Below are positions 35,929 to 46,205 of a stretch of 64,000 nt of DNA, in pieces. The stretch is from Dyella terrae (GTDB lineage Bacteria > Pseudomonadota > Gammaproteobacteria > Xanthomonadales > Rhodanobacteraceae), in contig NZ_SIZZ01000001.1 in NCBI RefSeq assembly GCF_004322705.1, forward strand, positions 434,001 to 498,000. The letters run 5' to 3'. The notes under the pieces are model-generated. The model had not been told where the DNA came from. It ran no database searches and worked only from the letters and a program-made list of their open reading frames with translations. The position numbers and the translations under genes were made by a program. How positions within the stretch are numbered: the stretch's first letter is position 1; the number at the start of each line of letters is the position of its first letter.

Positions 35929-37287
35929 TCAGTCGCCCGGCTTGGTGACCTTCAGCGACAGCTCGCCATCGGCAAGGCGGGCCCGCACCGGTGTCTCTTC
36001 CGGTACGTTTTTCGCGGAGCGAACCACGCGCCCCTCCGCATCAAACAGAATGGCGTAGCCGCGGTCGAGCGTGGCCAGCGGGCTGATGGCGTGCAGGGCG
36101 CGCGCCAGTTGATTCAGCTGGGCGCGGTGACGTTCGATGATTTGAGTCATCGCGCGCTTCAGGCGCAGGTCCTGTTCGGCGAGGCGGCGCGTCATCAGGG
36201 GGAGCTGCTGTTGCGGGTGGCGCGCAAGCAGGCGCGCGTGCAGTCGTTCCAGGCGGATGCGCCGATCGCGCTGTGCGTTCTGGGCGACGGTCAGCAGGCG
36301 ATGTTGCAGGTAAGCCAGGCGTTGACGATCGCGCGCCAGTCGGGCTTGCGGGCGCTGTGCCTGAAGCCGGGCAAAAAGGTGGTCGGTGCGCTGGATCAGT
36401 GCCTGCATGCGACGTTGCTGCAATGTCGCCAGGCGTTGCTGGAGCTGGCGCAGGTGGCGCGTTTGCGCGTTGATGTCCGGCACGAGCAGTTCGGCGGCGG
36501 CCGACGGCGTCGGTGCACGCAGATCGGCGACGAAATCCGCGATGCTGAAATCGACTTCGTGTCCGACGGCAGAGACCACCGGCACGGCACTGGCGTGAAT
36601 GGCGCGGGCTACCTGTTCGTCGTTGAAGGCCCACAGGTCTTCCAGCGATCCACCACCGCGCGTCAGCAGCAGCGCGTCGTAGCGTCCGCTGTTGGACGCC
36701 TTGCGCAGCATGCTGACGATGGCCGGCGGCGCTTCGCGACCCTGCACGGGCACGGGCAGGACGTCGACGTGCGCTAACGGCCAGCGGCGCGACAGGACGC
36801 TGAGGACATCGCGAACCGCAGCACCGGTCGCCGAGGTGATCACGCCGATGCGCCGGGCGAAGGTGGGCAAGGGACGCTTGCGTTCGTCGTCAAACAAGCC
36901 TTCGGCGCCAAGGCGGGCTTTGAGCTGCTCGAATTCGCGTTGCAGCGCGCCTTCACCCGCCGGCTCCATGTGTTCGGCCACCAGTTGGAACTCACCACGC
37001 GGCTCGTACAGACCGACTCGGGCGCGTACCAACACATGCATGCCGTCGGCCGGACGGAATTTCAGCCAGCCGCTCTTGGGGCGGAACATGGCGCAGCGAA
37101 CCTGGGCGCCGGCGTCCTTGAGCGTGAAGTAAATGTGGCCGGAAGCCGGGCGCGCGACATTGGAGAGCTCGCCCTCGATCCAGACCATGGGCAGGGCATC
37201 CTCCAGCAGGTCGCGAACCAGGCGGTTCAGCGTGCTGGGCGTGAGGATGTGCCGGGTCGGCGGGGTGGTCTGGTCAGGCGCTTGCAT
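35929..37287 (-). CDS. xseA: Exodeoxyribonuclease VII large subunit
   Basis: A 452-residue XseA. The N-terminal OB-fold lies at about 10-110 (WIEGELSNVARPASGHIYFTLKD) and the catalytic domain at about 125-320 (RIGVITSATGAAVRDVLSVL, RGGGSLEDLWAFNDE). A long Arg/Gln/Leu-rich coiled-coil region follows, and the end is DRGYAILFDAEGRVV. It degrades single-stranded DNA together with XseB, which is not in the window. It lies upstream on the same strand as the acetolactate-synthase-like gene, with a gap of about 114 bases. Confidence 0.95.
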   Translation of the reverse strand: MQAPDQTTPPTRHILTPSTLNRLVRDLLEDALPMVWIEGELSNVARPASGHIYFTLKDAGAQVRCAMFRPKSGWLKFRPADGMHVLVRARVGLYEPRGEFQLVAEHMEPAGEGALQREFEQLKARLGAEGLFDDERKRPLPTFARRIGVITSATGAAVRDVLSVLSRRWPLAHVDVLPVPVQGREAPPAIVSMLRKASNSGRYDALLLTRGGGSLEDLWAFNDEQVARAIHASAVPVVSAVGHEVDFSIADFVADLRAPTPSAAAELLVPDINAQTRHLRQLQQRLATLQQRRMQALIQRTDHLFARLQAQRPQARLARDRQRLAYLQHRLLTVAQNAQRDRRIRLERLHARLLARHPQQQLPLMTRRLAEQDLRLKRAMTQIIERHRAQLNQLARALHAISPLATLDRGYAILFDAEGRVVRSAKNVPEETPVRARLADGELSLKVTKPGD

Positions 37288-37401
37288 GAACGCGCGAGAC
37301 TATCACGAACGCTTCGGATTACATCCGCTTGGCGCCGGCTGAAGAGGAAGATTCTCAGGCGTTGCTGTTAAGTCTTTGATATGGCGATGTTAGTGCTGCG
37401 G

Positions 37402-38877
37402 TCAGTGTGGCTGATCGCTTTCCTTGAGTTCGCGCTGTCGTTGGAGATGTCGCTTGCGGGTGCGCCAGGCGCTGATGGCCAGATTCAGGGCAAGCCAGCC
37501 CGCGATGAGGGCCAGCGGCCAGCCGATGACGGCCGGCCAGAGGATGCCGATGACGGCCAGGACGACCAGGGCGAAGGCACCCACGACCAGGGGCGTGGTT
37601 TGCGTGTCACCCAGCACCCTGCGGTCGGTCAGCGCCGCGCCCATGTTGTTGGCCAGGCGCAGTGCGCCGGCCGCGGCGCGGCTGGAACTGCCACCCATGC
37701 GCCGGAACGTCGGATGACCCTGGCGTTCCGGCGGCCTGCTGCTCTGCACGCTTTCGGAGGACGGATGGTAGCGGCGCGGCGCGAGGACGATTTCGGTGGC
37801 GCTTTCCAGGTCTCGCAGGTATTGCTCGGCAAGCTGCGATGCAAAGCCCGTGTCTTCCACCGCGACGTCGATCTCGCGATTGCTCAACCAGCTGGCGATA
37901 TTGAGATTGGACGAACCCACGCGCGCCCATTGGCCGTCCGCCACCGCCGTCTTTGCGTGCAGCATCGATCCGTTCCACTCGAACACGCGGATACCCGCCT
38001 TGAGCAGCGGTCGATAGCCCGATCGCGACATGCCGGCGACCATGGGAATATCGCTGCTGCCAGGAACCAGCAAGCGCACGTCCACACCGTCCTGGGCCGC
38101 CGAAGCCAGTGACTGCACGTAAGGCGCCACGCCGACAAAATAGGCGTCGGTCAGCCACAGCGTCTTGCGGGCCAGCGCCGCGATCATCTGGTCCAGGCGA
38201 TACATGCCGGCCGTGGCGGGCTGCGTGGCGATCACGCGCAGCGCAACGTTGCCGTGGGCATAGGCCGGCTGCTCGGGGAAATGGGGCAGCGGTTGGCCGA
38301 TGGATGCCCAGCTCTGTGCAAACGCCTGTTCGATTTCCGCGACGGCGGGGCCTCGCATGGCGACGCCGGTATCGCGCCAGGGGGACACATCGTGCGCGGG
38401 ATCGCCCAGCCATTTCGCGCTGATGCATACGCCCGAAAGAAAGCCCAGTTCGCCGTCGACCACCAGAACCTTGCGATGGTCGCGACTGACCCAGCCGAAC
38501 GGACTGCCCAGTTGCGGCGGATTGAACACACGCACTTCGCCGCCGGCGGCGCGCAAGGGTGCCCAGAAACCCGAGCGTGACTGCCCCATGCAGCCGATCC
38601 AGTCGTAGATGACGGCGACAAATACGCCAGCGTTTGCGCGTTCGACCAGAGCATCGAGAAACGCGCGCCCGACCTCGTCGTCGCGGATGATGTAGTTCTC
38701 CAGCAGGACGCGGTGCTGTGCCCCGCGAATGGCCTGGAGCCATGCATCGAAATGCGCTTTGCCGTTGATCAGCAACTCAATATGGTTGCCTGGCAACAGC
38801 GGTGCGCCGGCGGCGCGGCTGAGTGCCTGCTCGGCGACGAGTCGACCGGGTGACGTGGGGAAGACGGGTCGGTTCAT
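37402..38877 (-). CDS. Cardiolipin synthase/phospholipase D-like protein (ClsB-like)
   Basis: A 491-residue PLD superfamily protein with two HKD motifs: HRKVLVVD at about 136 and HAKTAVAD at about 305, each followed by the GSSN or SG box. This two-HKD arrangement without N-terminal helices fits ClsB, which condenses phospholipids to cardiolipin. Unusually, the C-terminal 90 residues add two hydrophobic helices (LVVGAFALVVLAVIGILWPAV; ALIAGWLALNLAISAW) and a basic tail, so it is membrane-anchored at the C terminus. ATGs at 38895 and 38877 are both possible. Confidence 0.87.
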   Translation of the reverse strand: MNRPVFPTSPGRLVAEQALSRAAGAPLLPGNHIELLINGKAHFDAWLQAIRGAQHRVLLENYIIRDDEVGRAFLDALVERANAGVFVAVIYDWIGCMGQSRSGFWAPLRAAGGEVRVFNPPQLGSPFGWVSRDHRKVLVVDGELGFLSGVCISAKWLGDPAHDVSPWRDTGVAMRGPAVAEIEQAFAQSWASIGQPLPHFPEQPAYAHGNVALRVIATQPATAGMYRLDQMIAALARKTLWLTDAYFVGVAPYVQSLASAAQDGVDVRLLVPGSSDIPMVAGMSRSGYRPLLKAGIRVFEWNGSMLHAKTAVADGQWARVGSSNLNIASWLSNREIDVAVEDTGFASQLAEQYLRDLESATEIVLAPRRYHPSSESVQSSRPPERQGHPTFRRMGGSSSRAAAGALRLANNMGAALTDRRVLGDTQTTPLVVGAFALVVLAVIGILWPAVIGWPLALIAGWLALNLAISAWRTRKRHLQRQRELKESDQPH

Positions 38878-39011
38878 GGATCCAGTGTAGGACATGCCCC
38901 GGTGAATTCCTCAACGGGCAGATGGAGGCTCACCTGGCGTCCACGCGCCGTGCACTTCGTGCAAGCGAGCCTCTCAGCAAACAGTCATGTTGGCGATGAC
39001 AGGGTTCTGCC

Positions 39012-40997
39012 ATGATCCAGAGCATGCCGCCCGAATCCCGACATACCGACACCGAAGCCTGTGCCCATCACATAGCCGAACGCGTCGGCCCGGACTTGCG
39101 CATCGCCGCGCCGCTGGGACTGGGCAAACCGCATGGGCTCCTCAATGCCCTTTACCGGTTGACGCGCGACGACCCTTCGCGCTCCTTGTCGCTCTATACC
39201 GCGCTGTCCCTGACGAGGCCGCGTCCGGCGCCCGGGCTGGAAGCCCGCTTCATGCAACCTTTCCTCGACCGCCATTTTGGCAAGGATGCGGAGGATCCCG
39301 AGTACGCCCTGGACCAGGCGCGGGACAAGCTTCCGTCCAACGTGGCGGTGCACGAGTTCTACATGCAGTCCGGTGCATTGCTGCATTCGGGCTCGGCGCA
39401 GCGCAATTACATCAGCCAGAACTACACGCACGTCGCACGCGATCTTGCGGTCCAGGACATCAATGTGCTCGTGCAGTTGGTGGCGAAGCGGGACACGCCT
39501 GATGGCGTGCGCTACAGCATGTCGTGCAATCCGGACCTGACCCTGGATTTCATCGACATGGTGGCGGCTTCCGGCAAGCCACGACCCTTTTGCGTGGCGG
39601 TGGTCCACCCGGGCTTGCCTTATGTCAGCGGCCACGCTGAAGTCGGTGCCGATTACTTCGATGCCGAGCTGAGGCCGGCCCACAGCGCACCCCTGTTCGC
39701 GCTGCCCCGGCAACCCATCGATGTCGCGGAATATGCGCTTGGCTTGCACGCCAGCGCACTGGTGAAGGATGGCGGATGCCTGCAGATCGGCATCGGTGCG
39801 TTATCCGATGCGCTGGTGCGGTCGCTGATGCTTCGCGAGCAGGATAATGTTGCGTGGCGTCGCGCGCTGGTGGCGCTGGATCCTCGTGGCGCAACGCACG
39901 CGCTGGCGGCGCGCATGGGTGGGCTTGCACCGTTCAAGGCGGGGCTTTACGGCTCCAGCGAGATGGTCATGGATGGCTTCATGCATCTGGCGCGTGCGGG
40001 CATCCTGCGACGGCGCAGCTGGGACAATCTGGCGCTTGAACGGGCCTCTGCACAGGGTCGGCTGGCGGAGGGTACGCCGGGCGGGCATTACCTGCGCGGT
40101 GCATTCTTCCTCGGCTCGCGTGATCTTTATCGATGGATCGGTGAGCTGGAAGCCAGCGATCCCGATGCGCTCGACATGTGCCGCGTATCAAACGTCAACC
40201 AGTTGTATGGCGATCATCAGGCGCTGGCAAGCCTGCAACGGCGTGGTGCCCGATTCTTCAATACGTGCATGATGGCGACGCTGATGGGGTCGGCCGTGTC
40301 GGATGGCCTGGAGAACGGGCATGTCGTCAGTGGCGTTGGCGGGCAATTCAATTTCGTGGCGATGGCGCACGAGTTGCCGGACGGACGATCGGTGCTGCTG
40401 TTGCGGTCCACGCGAAAGTCGAAAGGCACCGTCGAAACCAATATCCGTTTCAACTACGGGCATACGACGATTGCGCGCCATCTTCGCGATCTGTTTGTGA
40501 CGGAATATGGCGTGGCCGATCTGCGAGGCAAGACCGATGCCGAGTGCATCGAGGCCATGCTGTCCATCTCCGATGCGCGTTTTCAGGACGCGCTGTGTGC
40601 CGAGGCCAAGGCCGAAGGCAAGCTGGCCGCTGATTTTCAGGTCCCGGAGAAATGGCGGCGCAATACGCCCGGGCACCTGCGCGATGCGCTCGCGCCATTG
40701 ATGCAAGCGAAGACGTTGACACCGTTTCCCTTTGGCAGCGACTTCACCGGGATCGAGCAGCGCCTGTTGCCCGCGTTGCAGTGGTTGCAGGGCGGGCAGG
40801 CCACCTGGCGGGGGCGCTTCGGCATCTTGCGCGAACTGCTCAGGCGCGGGGAGCCGGTGGCGCAGGAAGCCGAGGCGATCGTGCGCATGGGGTTGGAAGG
40901 GGCCGGTTCGGTGGCAGAGCGCTTTGAGCGGCGTCTGGTCGTCGCTGCGATGCGTCACACGGCCAGTCGCGAGGACCGGTCTTTGCCGGCCGCTTGA
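39012..40997 (+). CDS. Acetyl-CoA hydrolase/transferase family protein
   Basis: A 661-residue member of the acetyl-CoA hydrolase/CoA-transferase family. The C-terminal catalytic half includes the typical GVGGQFNFVAMAHEL and TEYGVADLRGKTD segments. The family moves CoA between acyl groups or hydrolyses acetyl-CoA (Cat1, ScpC-like). At 661 residues it is longer than the usual 430-500, with about 100 extra C-terminal residues after the core. ATG 39012 or 39024. It stands alone between divergent and unrelated genes. Confidence 0.85.
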   Translation: MIQSMPPESRHTDTEACAHHIAERVGPDLRIAAPLGLGKPHGLLNALYRLTRDDPSRSLSLYTALSLTRPRPAPGLEARFMQPFLDRHFGKDAEDPEYALDQARDKLPSNVAVHEFYMQSGALLHSGSAQRNYISQNYTHVARDLAVQDINVLVQLVAKRDTPDGVRYSMSCNPDLTLDFIDMVAASGKPRPFCVAVVHPGLPYVSGHAEVGADYFDAELRPAHSAPLFALPRQPIDVAEYALGLHASALVKDGGCLQIGIGALSDALVRSLMLREQDNVAWRRALVALDPRGATHALAARMGGLAPFKAGLYGSSEMVMDGFMHLARAGILRRRSWDNLALERASAQGRLAEGTPGGHYLRGAFFLGSRDLYRWIGELEASDPDALDMCRVSNVNQLYGDHQALASLQRRGARFFNTCMMATLMGSAVSDGLENGHVVSGVGGQFNFVAMAHELPDGRSVLLLRSTRKSKGTVETNIRFNYGHTTIARHLRDLFVTEYGVADLRGKTDAECIEAMLSISDARFQDALCAEAKAEGKLAADFQVPEKWRRNTPGHLRDALAPLMQAKTLTPFPFGSDFTGIEQRLLPALQWLQGGQATWRGRFGILRELLRRGEPVAQEAEAIVRMGLEGAGSVAERFERRLVVAAMRHTASREDRSLPAA

Positions 40998-41098
40998 TGG
41001 CGCACTGAATGTCGGCGGCATGTCGGTCGTCTCTCTGTATTGAGTACCCAGGCGCCGTCGATTCGACCGCGTGTCGGTGCAAGACCGGAGGCGATTGA

Positions 41099-41569
41099 AT
41101 GCGTCGATGCGTAGTGAGGAATGCGGGCACGGCCCTCCTGCTGTTCATGACGGTGGCTTGCGCCGATGGCCATGAGGCGCCCGTGGATGTCAGGCTCAAG
41201 GGTGGCGAAGGCGAGTCAGTCAGCGTCCAGGTGCGCTCGCTGGCAGATCGCACCCTGGTCGTGCAGGTACAGGTCGAGCACGTCGAGGACGGTGCTCCAG
41301 CGACGGTGATCGGCGAGTTGTTGCCGGGTACCTTGAATGACGCCCTGGTCGTGGAGCCATCGCGCTTCCTGCTGGCGCCGCATCGTGAGCGCGGCATTCG
41401 GGTCAGCAACCGCAGGCAGGTCGTGGCGCCATCCCTGTACGCGCTGCGATTTGTCACCGCGCCGCACGGTGATGGCGCAGAGCCACCTGTCAGGGCGCCC
41501 GAAGTCACGCCGGAGGTCGTCAGGGTCGGGGTGATGCCACATCGCCATGAGGGGCCGGAGGTCCCGTAG
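41099..41569 (+). CDS. Small secreted PapD-like (pilus chaperone N-domain) protein
   Basis: A 156-residue exported protein. An N-terminal signal (GTALLLFMTVACADG) is followed by one Ig-like beta domain whose central segment VVEPSRFLLAPHRERGIRVSN matches the G1-strand region of PapD-type periplasmic chaperones. A second chaperone domain is absent, and no pilin or usher genes are nearby. It may be a stand-alone fimbrial-chaperone-like protein or part of a dispersed locus. GGAGG lies 7 bases before the ATG. The end is Pro/His-rich. Confidence 0.6.
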   Translation: MRRCVVRNAGTALLLFMTVACADGHEAPVDVRLKGGEGESVSVQVRSLADRTLVVQVQVEHVEDGAPATVIGELLPGTLNDALVVEPSRFLLAPHRERGIRVSNRRQVVAPSLYALRFVTAPHGDGAEPPVRAPEVTPEVVRVGVMPHRHEGPEVP

Positions 41570-41631
41570 CCGACACCCCGGGGACGAGTCGTTGCGCTAA
41601 GCTTCGCGCCCCATTGCAGGTCATGTCGCCC

Positions 41632-42909
41632 ATGTCACGCACCCTCGCTGAATGGCTGAGCTTCCAGGAACGCGTCAACGTGCGCAGCATCGAGCTGGGG
41701 CTCGATCGCGTGCGAACGGTCTGGCAGCGCATGGGTGCTCCGGTACTGGCCCGGCATGTCATCACGGTGGGTGGCACCAATGGCAAGGGATCGACGGTCG
41801 CCTTGCTCGAAGCGATCCTTCGCGCGGGTGGCGCGCGGACGGGGTGTTACACGTCGCCCCATCTGCTTCGCTACAACGAGCGTATCCGGATCGATGGCGT
41901 GGATGCCGACGATGCCGCACTGGTGGCCAGCTTCGAGCGCATCGAGGCGGCGCGCGGCGATCTGCCGCTGACTTATTTCGAATTTGGCACCCTCGCAGCA
42001 CTGGACGTGTTCGCGCGTGAGCCGCTTGACGTCGCCGTGCTGGAAGTGGGGCTGGGCGGTCGCCTGGACGCGGTGAACATCATCGATGCCGACGTGGCCG
42101 TGGTAACCACGGTGGATCTTGATCACATGGACTGGCTGGGGCCGGATCGCGACGTGATCGGGCGGGAAAAGGCGGGCATCGCGCGCGCGGGGCGTCCGGT
42201 GATCGTGGGCGACATGTCGCCGCCGCAAGGCTTGCTCGATGCATTGGCGCTGGCAGCGGCGCGCGTGGAACGGGCCGGTATCGACTTTCAGGTCGAACCG
42301 GGTGCCGATGGATGGCGCTGGATCCATCGTGACGGGACCCGACTCGACCTGCCGCAGCCGTCACTTGCGGCACCGGTCCAGATCGCCAACGCGGCGACGG
42401 CCATCGCCGCGCTGCATGCGCTGGGCGAAGCGGGTCCGCTCGATATCCAGCAGTTGCACGTCGCCGCTCGGCAGGCCCTGCCTCGCGTCCGGGTGCCGGC
42501 GCGCCTGCAGTCGCTCGGAGGCGACCCGGAAGTCATCGTCGATGTCGGTCACAACCCGCAAGCGGCCAGCGCCCTGGCTCAATGGTTCGAGGCGCAGGGA
42601 CTGGCGCCGGTGCACGCGGTCTATGGGGCGCTGGCGGACAAAGACGTCGATGGCGTCATGCGCGCTGTCGGTGCGCACGTCGCCAAATGGCACCTTGCCG
42701 GGCTGGACGGGGATACGCCGCGCGGCTTGCCCGCCTCGGCGCTCGCCGAGCGGCTTGGGGCCAATCTGCCGGGCGCCGAGTTCGCAACTTACACGGATGT
42801 GGCCACGGCGCTGGATGCGGCGCGCGGACAGGCTGGAGCGGGTGCGCGCATCCTTGCCTTCGGTTCGTTTTTTGTTGCCGCCGCCGCCCTGGCTGAATCG
42901 AATCGCTGA
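41632..42909 (+). CDS. folC: Bifunctional folylpolyglutamate/dihydrofolate synthase
   Basis: A 425-residue Mur-ligase-family enzyme. The ATP loop is VGGTNGKGSTVALLEAIL, followed by TSPHLLRYNERIRIDG, EVGLGGRLDAVN and REKAGIARAG. It adds glutamates to folates and makes dihydrofolate. It starts a conserved block folC-dedD-cvpA-purF, as in E. coli. Possible starts are TTG 41614, ATG 41623 and ATG 41632; I prefer 41632 on spacing to AGG at 41618. Confidence 0.95.
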   Translation: MSRTLAEWLSFQERVNVRSIELGLDRVRTVWQRMGAPVLARHVITVGGTNGKGSTVALLEAILRAGGARTGCYTSPHLLRYNERIRIDGVDADDAALVASFERIEAARGDLPLTYFEFGTLAALDVFAREPLDVAVLEVGLGGRLDAVNIIDADVAVVTTVDLDHMDWLGPDRDVIGREKAGIARAGRPVIVGDMSPPQGLLDALALAAARVERAGIDFQVEPGADGWRWIHRDGTRLDLPQPSLAAPVQIANAATAIAALHALGEAGPLDIQQLHVAARQALPRVRVPARLQSLGGDPEVIVDVGHNPQAASALAQWFEAQGLAPVHAVYGALADKDVDGVMRAVGAHVAKWHLAGLDGDTPRGLPASALAERLGANLPGAEFATYTDVATALDAARGQAGAGARILAFGSFFVAAAALAESNR

Positions 42910-42938
42910 GCATTAGGAAGGGATGGCCCCGGGACAGG

Positions 42939-42944
42939 TATAAT
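42939..42944 (+). promoter_or_regulatory. Possible -10 box before dedD
   Basis: A perfect TATAAT in the folC-dedD gap, followed by CCCGCCCG, 43 bases before the chosen dedD start. No good -35 is seen. The flanks CGGGA and TCCCG could also pair, so this is only a candidate. Confidence 0.3.
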
Positions 42945-42986
42945 CCCGCCCGTTTTCGCGTTGCGCCTGTCGCCTTGGAGTCTGTC

Positions 42987-44039
42987 TTGAAAACACGTCT
43001 GCTCGGAGCCGCCGTTCTTATCGCGCTGGCGGTCCTGTTCGTGCCGATGTTCTTCTCCAACACGCCGCCCGCTGCCAATGGCGACGAGTCGGTGAGTCTC
43101 GCGATCCCGCCCGCGCCGGATCGCGACCTGCAGACCAAGACCATGAGCCTGACCCCCGGGGCCGCGCCGTCGGCCACCGCCGCGGCAGCGCCCAGGCCGG
43201 CGGAGGGCGTCAATGAGCCCAGCGCCCCCGGTGCGGCGCCCGTCAGTTCCGACAAGCTGGCCACGGTGAATATCGGCTCCAATCGTCCGCGAGACGTCGA
43301 GACCGATCCGGCCGCCGGCAAGAAGCCCGAGCCCACCACGGTGACGCGGGCCGATGGCAGCACGGCGAACCAGCCGGTCATCCCGATTCAGAACAAGCCA
43401 GCCGCCACGCAGCCGGTAATCCCGGCGCAGACCAAGCCTGCCGAGCCGGCGAAAGCCGCCCCGCCGGTCGTCCCGTCGACCCCGCCGGCCACGGCCGCGC
43501 GCGGCCAGTTCACGCTCAACCTGAGTGCCTATGCCTCTGCCAGCAGCGCGCAGAACCTCGTGCAGCGCGTGCAGGGCCTGGGCTATCCGGCCAGCAGCCG
43601 TCAGATCTCGCAGGGCGGCAAGCCGCTGACGCTGGTGACTGCCGGTCCGTTTGAAACCCGTGCAGCCGCCGAAGCGGCGCGCCTGAAGATCACCCAGTCG
43701 ATCCCCGGTGCTCCCGCCCGTCTGGAAGGCAGCGCTTCCACGCCCGCTGGCGACGCGCCGGCACCGGCGGCGGCCGCCAAGGCACCGGCTGCACCGGGCA
43801 AGCCCGGTGGCTGGGCTGTTCAGGTAGCTGCCATGGGCACGCAGGGCGATGCCAATGCCTTGCGCGATCGCTTGCGCGCCAACGGTTTCGACGGTTACGT
43901 GGATACGGTCAACGCGGGTGGCAAGCAGCTCTGGCGCGTTCGCGCCGGTCCGCAGACGCAGCGCGATGACGCCGTGCGCGTGCGGGACCAGATCAAGACC
44001 AAGCTGGGCCTGGACGGCAACGTCGTCGCGGCACCCTGA
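42987..44039 (+). CDS. dedD: SPOR-domain cell-division protein DedD
   Basis: A 350-residue protein. One N-terminal transmembrane helix (LLGAAVLIALAVLFVPMFF) is followed by a long Pro/Ala-rich periplasmic linker. Two SPOR repeats close the protein (FTLNLSAYASASSAQNLVQRVQ; WAVQVAAMGTQGDANALRDRL). E. coli DedD has one SPOR domain; two is a variation. SPOR domains bind denuded septal peptidoglycan. The start is TTG 42987 (KTRLLGAAVL), with GGAG at 42977-42980; an upstream TTG at 42975 is also in frame. Confidence 0.88.
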   Translation: MKTRLLGAAVLIALAVLFVPMFFSNTPPAANGDESVSLAIPPAPDRDLQTKTMSLTPGAAPSATAAAAPRPAEGVNEPSAPGAAPVSSDKLATVNIGSNRPRDVETDPAAGKKPEPTTVTRADGSTANQPVIPIQNKPAATQPVIPAQTKPAEPAKAAPPVVPSTPPATAARGQFTLNLSAYASASSAQNLVQRVQGLGYPASSRQISQGGKPLTLVTAGPFETRAAAEAARLKITQSIPGAPARLEGSASTPAGDAPAPAAAAKAPAAPGKPGGWAVQVAAMGTQGDANALRDRLRANGFDGYVDTVNAGGKQLWRVRAGPQTQRDDAVRVRDQIKTKLGLDGNVVAAP

Positions 44040-44055
44040 GAGACGGTAGCGACGC

Positions 44056-44664
44056 GTGAACTGGACCGACTACATCATTGTTGCAGTGCTGGGGTTGTCG
44101 GTCTTGATCGGACTGTGGCGCGGCCTCATTTCCGAGGTATTGGCGCTTGGCATCTGGATTGCCGCGTTCTGGGTGGCCTGGACCTTTGGTCCTGATGTTT
44201 CCGGCTACTTCGAGCATCGGATCGAGCTGCCGTCGGCGCGGATCCTGGTGGGCTACGGCATTTGCTTCCTTGCCGTCCTGCTGGCGGGCGCGCTGCTGCG
44301 TTTTGTGGTCAGTCGCCTGGTGGAGGGCACCGGCCTGTCGGGCACGGACCGCCTGCTGGGCATGGTGTTCGGATTTGCGCGAGGCGTGCTCCTGGTGACG
44401 CTCGCGGTGTTCCTGCTGGGTTTTACCGCGTTTGCGCGCGATCCCTGGTGGCAACAGTCGGTGTTATTGCCGCAGTTCAAGGGAGTAGCTGCGTGGCTTG
44501 GCGACAAGGTGCCCGATAGCGTGAGGCGTTATCTGAATCCTCCCGCCGTGCTGGATCATCTACCCGCCCTTCCGGCGGCTGTGCCGGGCGCAACGCCAGC
44601 GCCTGCCCACAGTACCCAGGTGAACGCGACTGCGGGCGCGGTCACTGCGGCGACGAATCATTAG
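44056..44664 (+). CDS. cvpA: CvpA family membrane protein
   Basis: A 202-residue protein with four hydrophobic helices ([72 protein letters not shown]), the CvpA pattern. The C-terminal tail is Ala/Pro-rich. CvpA affects colicin V export and envelope stress resistance in E. coli; its molecular role is unsettled. The start is GTG 44056, 16 bases after dedD, and purF follows 17 bases later. Confidence 0.92.
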   Translation: MNWTDYIIVAVLGLSVLIGLWRGLISEVLALGIWIAAFWVAWTFGPDVSGYFEHRIELPSARILVGYGICFLAVLLAGALLRFVVSRLVEGTGLSGTDRLLGMVFGFARGVLLVTLAVFLLGFTAFARDPWWQQSVLLPQFKGVAAWLGDKVPDSVRRYLNPPAVLDHLPALPAAVPGATPAPAHSTQVNATAGAVTAATNH

Positions 44665-44681
44665 CTACGGGCAACACAACC

Positions 44682-46157
44682 ATGTGCGGAATCATCGGCA
44701 TTGTCGGTACCACGGAAGTGGCATCGGCCCTGTATGACGGCTTGACGGTGCTTCAGCATCGCGGCCAGGACGCGGCGGGCATTGCCACCGTGGAGGGCTC
44801 CCGTCTGCGCCTGCACAAGGGCAACGGACTCGTGCGCGACGTATTCAGCCAGACGGCGATGAGCGGACTGCGCGGTCGCATTGGCCTGGGTCACTGCCGT
44901 TATCCCACGGCGGGCTCGGAGGGCTCGTCCGAAGCGCAGCCGTTCTACGTGAACTCGCCTTACGGCATCGCGTTCGCCCACAACGGCAATCTGGTGAACA
45001 CCGAGACGCTGCGTCGCGAGATGTTCGAAGACGATCGCCGCCACATCAATACCGATTCCGATTCCGAAGTGCTCCTCAACGTGCTGGCGCACGAGCTTCA
45101 GATCCAGGACCGGATGGCGCTGACGCCCGATCACATCTTCAAGGCCGTTGCCGGCGTGCATGCGCGCGCTCGTGGCGGCTATGCCTGTCTGGCGCTGATC
45201 CTGGGTTACGGCTTGCTGGCGTTCCGTGATCCCAATGGTATCCGTCCTCTGGTGCTGGGCGAGCGCGTTTCCGCCGAAGGCCGCGAGTACGCCGTGGCAT
45301 CCGAATCGGTGGCGCTGGACATCCTGGGCTTCAAGCGCCTGCGCGACGTGGCGCCGGGCGAAGCGGTCTTCATCAGCGACGATGGCCAGCTGTTCTCCCG
45401 TATGTGCGCCGAAGGCGCCGTGCATGCACCATGCATTTTCGAGTACGTCTACCTGGCCCGGCCGGACTCCATGATGGAGAACGTGTCGGTCTACAAGGCG
45501 CGTCTGCGCATGGGTCAAAAGCTCGCCGAAAAAATCATGCGCGAGCGTCCGGATCACGGCATCGATGCCGTGATCCCGATTCCGGATACCGCCCGCACGG
45601 CCGCCAGCGCGCTGGCGGAGGCGCTGGGCGTGCCCTTCCGCGAGGGCTTCGTCAAGAATCGCTACATCGGTCGTACCTTCATCATGCCGGGGCAGGGCGA
45701 GCGCGTGAAATCGGTGCGCCGCAAGCTCAACGCGATCGATCTGGAATTCCGCAAGAAGAACGTCCTGCTGGTGGATGACTCCATCGTGCGTGGCACGACC
45801 TCGCGCCAGATCATCCAGATGGCACGCGATGCGGGAGCCAGGAACGTGTTTTTTGCTTCCGCGGCACCGCCGGTGCGCTATCCAAACGTCTACGGCATCG
45901 ACATGCCGGCGGCATCCGAACTGGTGGCTGCGGGTCACAGCGAGAAGGAAGTCGAGAAGCTGCTCGGCGCCGACTGGCTGATCTACCAGGACCTCAAGGA
46001 CCTGATCTGGGCCGTGCAGGATGGCAACGAGAGCCTCAAGCAGTTTGATGCCTCGTGCTTCAACGGCGAGTACGTCACCGGCCTCGACCGCAGCTACCTC
46101 GAACAGATCGAGATGCTGCGTTCCGACGACGCCAAGGCCGCACGCCGAAGCGCGTGA
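44682..46157 (+). CDS. purF: Amidophosphoribosyltransferase
   Basis: A 491-residue PurF. The N-terminal glutaminase has the Ntn nucleophile Cys2 right after the start Met (MCGIIGIVG). The phosphoribosyltransferase loop is [18 protein letters not shown]. It catalyses the first committed step of purine synthesis, PRPP plus glutamine to phosphoribosylamine. It follows cvpA in the conserved folC-dedD-cvpA-purF block. Full family length. Confidence 0.97.
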   Translation: MCGIIGIVGTTEVASALYDGLTVLQHRGQDAAGIATVEGSRLRLHKGNGLVRDVFSQTAMSGLRGRIGLGHCRYPTAGSEGSSEAQPFYVNSPYGIAFAHNGNLVNTETLRREMFEDDRRHINTDSDSEVLLNVLAHELQIQDRMALTPDHIFKAVAGVHARARGGYACLALILGYGLLAFRDPNGIRPLVLGERVSAEGREYAVASESVALDILGFKRLRDVAPGEAVFISDDGQLFSRMCAEGAVHAPCIFEYVYLARPDSMMENVSVYKARLRMGQKLAEKIMRERPDHGIDAVIPIPDTARTAASALAEALGVPFREGFVKNRYIGRTFIMPGQGERVKSVRRKLNAIDLEFRKKNVLLVDDSIVRGTTSRQIIQMARDAGARNVFFASAAPPVRYPNVYGIDMPAASELVAAGHSEKEVEKLLGADWLIYQDLKDLIWAVQDGNESLKQFDASCFNGEYVTGLDRSYLEQIEMLRSDDAKAARRSA

Positions 46158-46205
46158 TGCCGATGGCCCGCACGCTGGTGCGGGCCACGTCTCCTGACGT
46201 CCACC

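Noticed and set aside
38985-39749. A 254-residue minus-strand open frame
   Set aside because: It lies antisense to the acetyl-CoA hydrolase family gene and has no protein-like domain; high GC opens such frames.
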